Assembly: GCA_900101355.1 (NCBI GenBank)
Contig: FMUV01000022.1
Coordinates: forward strand, 1-38,043
DNA length: 38,043 nt
DNA from: Ruminococcus sp. YE282
GTDB lineage: Bacteria > Bacillota > Clostridia > Oscillospirales > Acutalibacteraceae
Direction: 5' to 3'
Positions 37,745-38,043 of this stretch are shown one piece after another. The position numbers and the translations under genes were made by a program. Every line of letters starts with the position of its first letter. The stretch's first letter is position 1. The notes below the pieces were generated by a model that did not search any database, had not been told where the DNA came from, and was given only the letters and a program-made list of their open reading frames with translations.

Positions 37745-38043
37745 GCAGCAGTTATGCGGAAAAATGTTGAAAAAACCGCACGTTTCCCCTTACCCCAAAG
37801 GAACAGCTCTTTGAATATCACGCAGCCTTTTGGAGTCTGTTTTGCTTGTTATAGAATTTGTGGAGGTTAAACCCGATAGAAACCAGATAAATCTCCAGTT
37901 TAACCCTTTGCTGACCTTTTCGCACCATTCGTTTGTACCAACGGTCATACTTGATGACGCCAAAGGTGCCTTCGGCTTGTATCGAGCGGTTCGTTCGCAG
38001 CAGTGCGCCGTGGATACATTCGAGGTTTTCCAGAACCTCCCGG
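37745..38043 (-). mobile_element. Right part of an IS1182-like insertion sequence
   Basis: The transposase stop is at 37818. Downstream on the minus strand a hairpin TGCGG...CCGCA (about 37755-37782) lies near the probable end of the element, close to the operon terminator. The exact border and terminal inverted repeat cannot be fixed without the other end. Confidence 0.5.
37818..38043 (-). CDS. IS1182-like transposase, C-terminal fragment (5' end outside window)
   Basis: The last 74 codons of a minus-strand gene are visible; its beginning lies beyond base 38043. The sequence LLRTNRSIQAEGTFGVIKYD, then RMVRKGQQRVKLEIYL and GFNLHKFYNKQ is the C-terminal end of DDE transposases of the IS1182 (IS4/IS5-related) type, with the Glu of the catalytic triad probably in QAEGTFG. 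Whether the whole element is intact cannot be seen. The base composition is higher in GC than the neighbours, fitting mobile DNA. Confidence 0.88.
   Translation of the reverse strand, partial: REVLENLECIHGALLRTNRSIQAEGTFGVIKYDRWYKRMVRKGQQRVKLEIYLVSIGFNLHKFYNKQNRLQKAA

Noticed and set aside
1..38043. Prophage, CRISPR-Cas or toxin-antitoxin genes
   Set aside because: I looked on both strands and found none; the only mobile gene I can support is the transposase fragment at the right edge.

Overview
The window looks like a chromosomal segment of a low-GC, endospore-forming, anaerobic gut Clostridium-class bacterium (Oscillospiraceae/Ruminococcus-like). The evidence is Firmicutes gene order (holB-ricT-trmN6-rsmI), a spoIIAA-spoIIAB-sigF operon, AGGAGG-type ribosome sites, frequent TTG/GTG starts, a clostridial ferredoxin, a ferredoxin-dependent 2-oxoacid oxidoreductase, and several secreted proteins with dockerin or cohesin-like domains and one starch-binding-like module. 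That last set recalls the amylosome/cellulosome systems of Ruminococcus, with R. bromii-like organisms a reasonable guess. The species is inference.

Layout. 1-4130: three surface proteins on the + strand: a truncated cohesin-like repeat protein with Thr-rich linkers, a membrane-anchored cohesin-like protein, and a starch-binding-like module protein. 4131-4742: decayed sequence without a convincing gene. 4743-7100: a MATE exporter and an AraC regulator, divergent from overlapping promoters. 7192-9435: a dockerin-tagged CHAP/SH3 protein and a Tam-like methyltransferase. 9579-16853 (minus): sporulation sigma-F operon, folC-rsmI-trmN6, a small ferredoxin, ricT-holB and a phosphodiesterase. 16909-17891: three unknown small genes. 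17892-22206 (minus): proBA, then a putative vitamin B6 operon (kinase, ECF S component, radical SAM). 22452-25594: a cohesin-like lipoprotein divergent from a dockerin-tagged CotH kinase. 25713-28737: pyk, a shikimate-kinase-like gene and an amidohydrolase. 28800-37636: one long regulated operon. 37818-38043: the end of an IS1182-like transposase.

The most interesting system is the 28800-37636 operon. Its promoter has a perfect 17-bp spacer filled by a palindrome. It is followed by a 33-codon leader peptide whose codons 11-24 are crowded with Met and Cys, and then by an intrinsic terminator. The 8-mer GCTCTTCG lies both in the end of the leader peptide gene and in the 3' arm of the terminator, and both copies can pair with the same CGGAGGGC: a textbook attenuator geometry. 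Downstream are two more tiny ORFs, an SsuABC/TauABC-type ABC importer, a four-subunit 2-oxoacid:ferredoxin oxidoreductase, a PaaK-type CoA ligase and an aminotransferase. Together these could import a carboxylic acid, activate it with CoA, carboxylate it reductively to a 2-oxoacid and aminate it to an amino acid. The Met/Cys control codons suggest sulfur amino acid supply, but aromatic or branched acids are equally allowed by the enzymes.

A second unexplained signal is a family of about 130-150 bp palindromic intergenic elements, clearest at 16206-16358, 19973-20103 and 29054-29205, with weaker relatives at 13940-14087 and 9470-9568. They sit in leaders of unrelated operons and occur in both orientations.
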